A stretch of DNA of 64,000 nucleotides from a bacterium D16-51 (GTDB lineage: Bacteria > Bacillota > Clostridia > Lachnospirales > Lachnospiraceae), in NCBI GenBank assembly GCA_003612285.1, contig RAYE01000015.1, positions 1-64,000 of the forward strand, written 5' to 3'. The notes under the pieces were generated by a model. That model did no database searches. It saw only the letters and a program-made list of their open reading frames with translations, and was not told where the DNA came from. The position numbers and the translations under genes are program-made. Position 1 is the first letter of the stretch. Each line of letters opens with the position of its first letter. Below are positions 62,236-64,000 of this stretch, piece by piece.

Positions 62236-64000
62236 TTATTCCTTTAAAAAACACCTTTCATACACATCGCTTCGCACCACCCCATAATAAATATCTCCCT
62301 CAAATATATTACACCCAATGGAGCGTGCAATCTCTTCCTGCAGTTTCGTCTGGATTCCGCCGCAGGCAACCTCCAGCCCAAGCTCATGTACCATTTCCAC
62401 AATTTTAGAAAATATAATCCGCTCTGTTTCCCGTCTGGCATTCTGCCGGAAATACTCCCCATGGAACTTTATCCCGGCAACCGGCAGACGGCGCAGGGAA
62501 TGCACAGCAGTATGGTCTGATGAAAAACGGCTGATTATAATCCGATATCCCTTCTGGCTCAAAGCCCTCAATGCCATTTCAAAATTAGTTGTTAAATCAG
62601 AAAAATAATGTTCCTGTATTTCAAAAATAATATCCTTTGGTTCCAACTTATTTGATTTAACAATCTCATCAATTTTATTTACTGCATTCTGCATACAAAG
62701 CTGCCCTGTCGTAACGTCAAGCGACACCGGAAGGATTTTTTTACCGCCAGCCTTCCACGCCCCAAGGTTGCTGCAGACATTAGACAATACATAAAACACA
62801 AGCTGCTGGACTGCACGGCTTCTTTCCACATAACGGCTTAGTTCTTCCAAAGGGAGATAGTCCCCGCCTGGCAGCGGAACCCTTGGGACTGCCTTACAGC
62901 CAATTACATTTTCTTTATCCCCACGGATACGTGGAAGATAACAGATTTCAATGGAATGATCTTCAATTGACCGTTCAATCCCCTCTATAATTTCCTGCTC
63001 TTGAGAACGGCTGTTCTTTAAAGCATCTGTATAGATTGCATAATGATTCCCCCGTGTCCCTTTAATACTTCTTCTGGCAAGGTCCGCCTTCCCCAGCATA
63101 TCCATTACATCAGTATCCTCTGGCTGAATCAGGTAAATACCACTGGTTGTCCCACTGGTTGTATAATTCCTTTTTTCTTCAATTGATGTCTGTGTCTGAA
63201 GCATATTAGATATTTTTTTAAGCAGCTCCCCATGGCTTTGATATACGAAAAATACAATAAAATAATCGCCGCTGACCCGGGAACATATATTTTCGTATGC
63301 CATATGTGCCTGCAATACTTTTGCCAAATCTTTCAGCACCTCATCACCAATTGAAATACCATAATGGTATGTAAGCTTTTGGAAACCATTTACATCACAG
63401 CAGAGAAGCCCATAGCGTTCATCTGCCTTCCTGTTTTTCAGCTGCTCCTGCACTTCATCTACAAAAGCCTCATAAGACATCATTAATGTAACATCATCCT
63501 GGAACCGCGCCTTTGCCGTTTTCGCAATATTAAGGATTCTGCCCGCAACATCATCTTCTGGCAATGCCGCCATTATTTTTTTCTGTTCCGGCATATAAGA
63601 ATTATCTTCCAGCAGGTTTGTCTCCCCATAGATAATATCCGGCGTATTCCCTCCATGAGAATCTACTGATATCATGCTAATGGAACATGGATGGTAATTT
63701 CCCATCCCATCCCGCATACGGTAAACACCTTTTACATGGCCAAGCTCCTTAATACGCCCTACAATATCCCTTGAGAAATTCTCTGCATCTTCTGGATGAA
63801 TAAAGGTCTTTAAATAATCCGTACTAAAAGTAACATCCATCTCCTCTTCCGGGGAATATGACCCCTTCAGGTAGCCGCTGCGGTACAGCTTCTGTTCCGG
63901 TATCTGGTATGTCCATTCTGTTTCTTTCATAAATTCCAGAAGATGTTTGGAACGGCGCACGCTGTCTTCCATCTTCTGTTCCAGTTTTTTCCTTGATGTA
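62236..64000 (-). CDS. Degenerate GGDEF-EAL protein, 5' end outside the window
   Basis: At least 588 residues are readable; the frame stays open to the right edge (KLEQKMEDSVRRSKHLLEFM), so the start probably lies beyond. A PAS-like region (about 10-125 from the ATG at 63972) precedes a GGDEF domain with SGDYF at the active loop and an EAL domain where GCKAVPRV stands in place of EALxR. Both catalytic motifs are altered, so c-di-GMP binding or a regulatory role is likelier than turnover. Confidence 0.8.
   Translation of the reverse strand, partial: TSRKKLEQKMEDSVRRSKHLLEFMKETEWTYQIPEQKLYRSGYLKGSYSPEEEMDVTFSTDYLKTFIHPEDAENFSRDIVGRIKELGHVKGVYRMRDGMGNYHPCSISMISVDSHGGNTPDIIYGETNLLEDNSYMPEQKKIMAALPEDDVAGRILNIAKTAKARFQDDVTLMMSYEAFVDEVQEQLKNRKADERYGLLCCDVNGFQKLTYHYGISIGDEVLKDLAKVLQAHMAYENICSRVSGDYFIVFFVYQSHGELLKKISNMLQTQTSIEEKRNYTTSGTTSGIYLIQPEDTDVMDMLGKADLARRSIKGTRGNHYAIYTDALKNSRSQEQEIIEGIERSIEDHSIEICYLPRIRGDKENVIGCKAVPRVPLPGGDYLPLEELSRYVERSRAVQQLVFYVLSNVCSNLGAWKAGGKKILPVSLDVTTGQLCMQNAVNKIDEIVKSNKLEPKDIIFEIQEHYFSDLTTNFEMALRALSQKGYRIIISRFSSDHTAVHSLRRLPVAGIKFHGEYFRQNARRETERIIFSKIVEMVHELGLEVACGGIQTKLQEEIARSIGCNIFEGDIYYGVVRSDVYERCFLKE

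Overview
The window looks like a chromosomal segment of an anaerobic, spore-forming Firmicute of class Clostridia, most likely Lachnospiraceae. This rests on the sporulation cluster spoVT-hup-rqcP-yabP-yabQ-divIC-spoIIE, an F-type ATP synthase whose c subunit has Na+-type ligands, gut-type glycosidases (GH31, GH127), many short intergenic repeats, and moderate GC with A/T-rich spacers. No rRNA, tRNA or CRISPR array was recognised. Most genes lie on the minus strand.

Layout. 1-1.8 kb: the start of a TetR-type regulator with a palindromic operator, remnants of two serine recombinases (probably the scar of a lost mobile element), and a flavodoxin/ferredoxin fusion. 1.9-5.1 kb: an ECF sigma factor, a membrane protein and an ABC exporter in one operon. 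5.3-8.5 kb: a Uma2-type nuclease, a small gene with an internal stop codon, a membrane protein, a MITE-like element, and a 5'-truncated ricin/CHAP wall hydrolase abutting a palindromic repeat. 8.8-13.8 kb: a peptide-sensing/export module (ABC ATPase, FtsX permease, response regulator, histidine kinase). 14-15.5 kb: an M15 peptidase and an island of dispersed repeats.

15.5-25.1 kb holds the cell division and sporulation cluster: ftsH, hpt, tilS, spoIIE, divIC, yabQ, yabP, rqcP, hup, an Hpt-domain protein and spoVT. Upstream of spoIIE, yabP and spoVT are sequences resembling Spo0A/sigma-A, sigma-E and sigma-G promoters respectively. 25.2-35.3 kb: GH31, a serine hydrolase, a small membrane protein, an HPr-like protein lacking the usual histidine, an AraC regulator, pta, a PfkB kinase, and an Rpn-type gene broken by a 114-bp repeat that left an 8-bp target duplication. 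35.7-41.2 kb: three secreted proteins with related C-terminal Ig-like domains, and a small resolvase.

41.5-50.1 kb: a Tet(M)/EF-G-like GTPase fused to a YacP/Rae1-type NYN nuclease domain, GH127, a TtcA-like protein, a leaderless Cu/Zn-SOD-like protein, a ROK kinase, and a DpnI-type methyl-directed endonuclease. 50.5-59.3 kb: rpsI-rplM with a candidate leader, then atpC-D-G-A-H-F-E-B with two subunit-I-like genes. 59.5-64 kb: a DUF402 protein, serS, an FN3-CAP secreted protein and a degenerate GGDEF/EAL protein running off the window.

The most unusual observations are the ribosome-GTPase/NYN fusion, two copies of a terminal-inverted-repeat element whose shared core shows compensatory base changes in two stems, and the 114-bp element caught inside a gene. 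All functional calls are from sequence reading without database searches.
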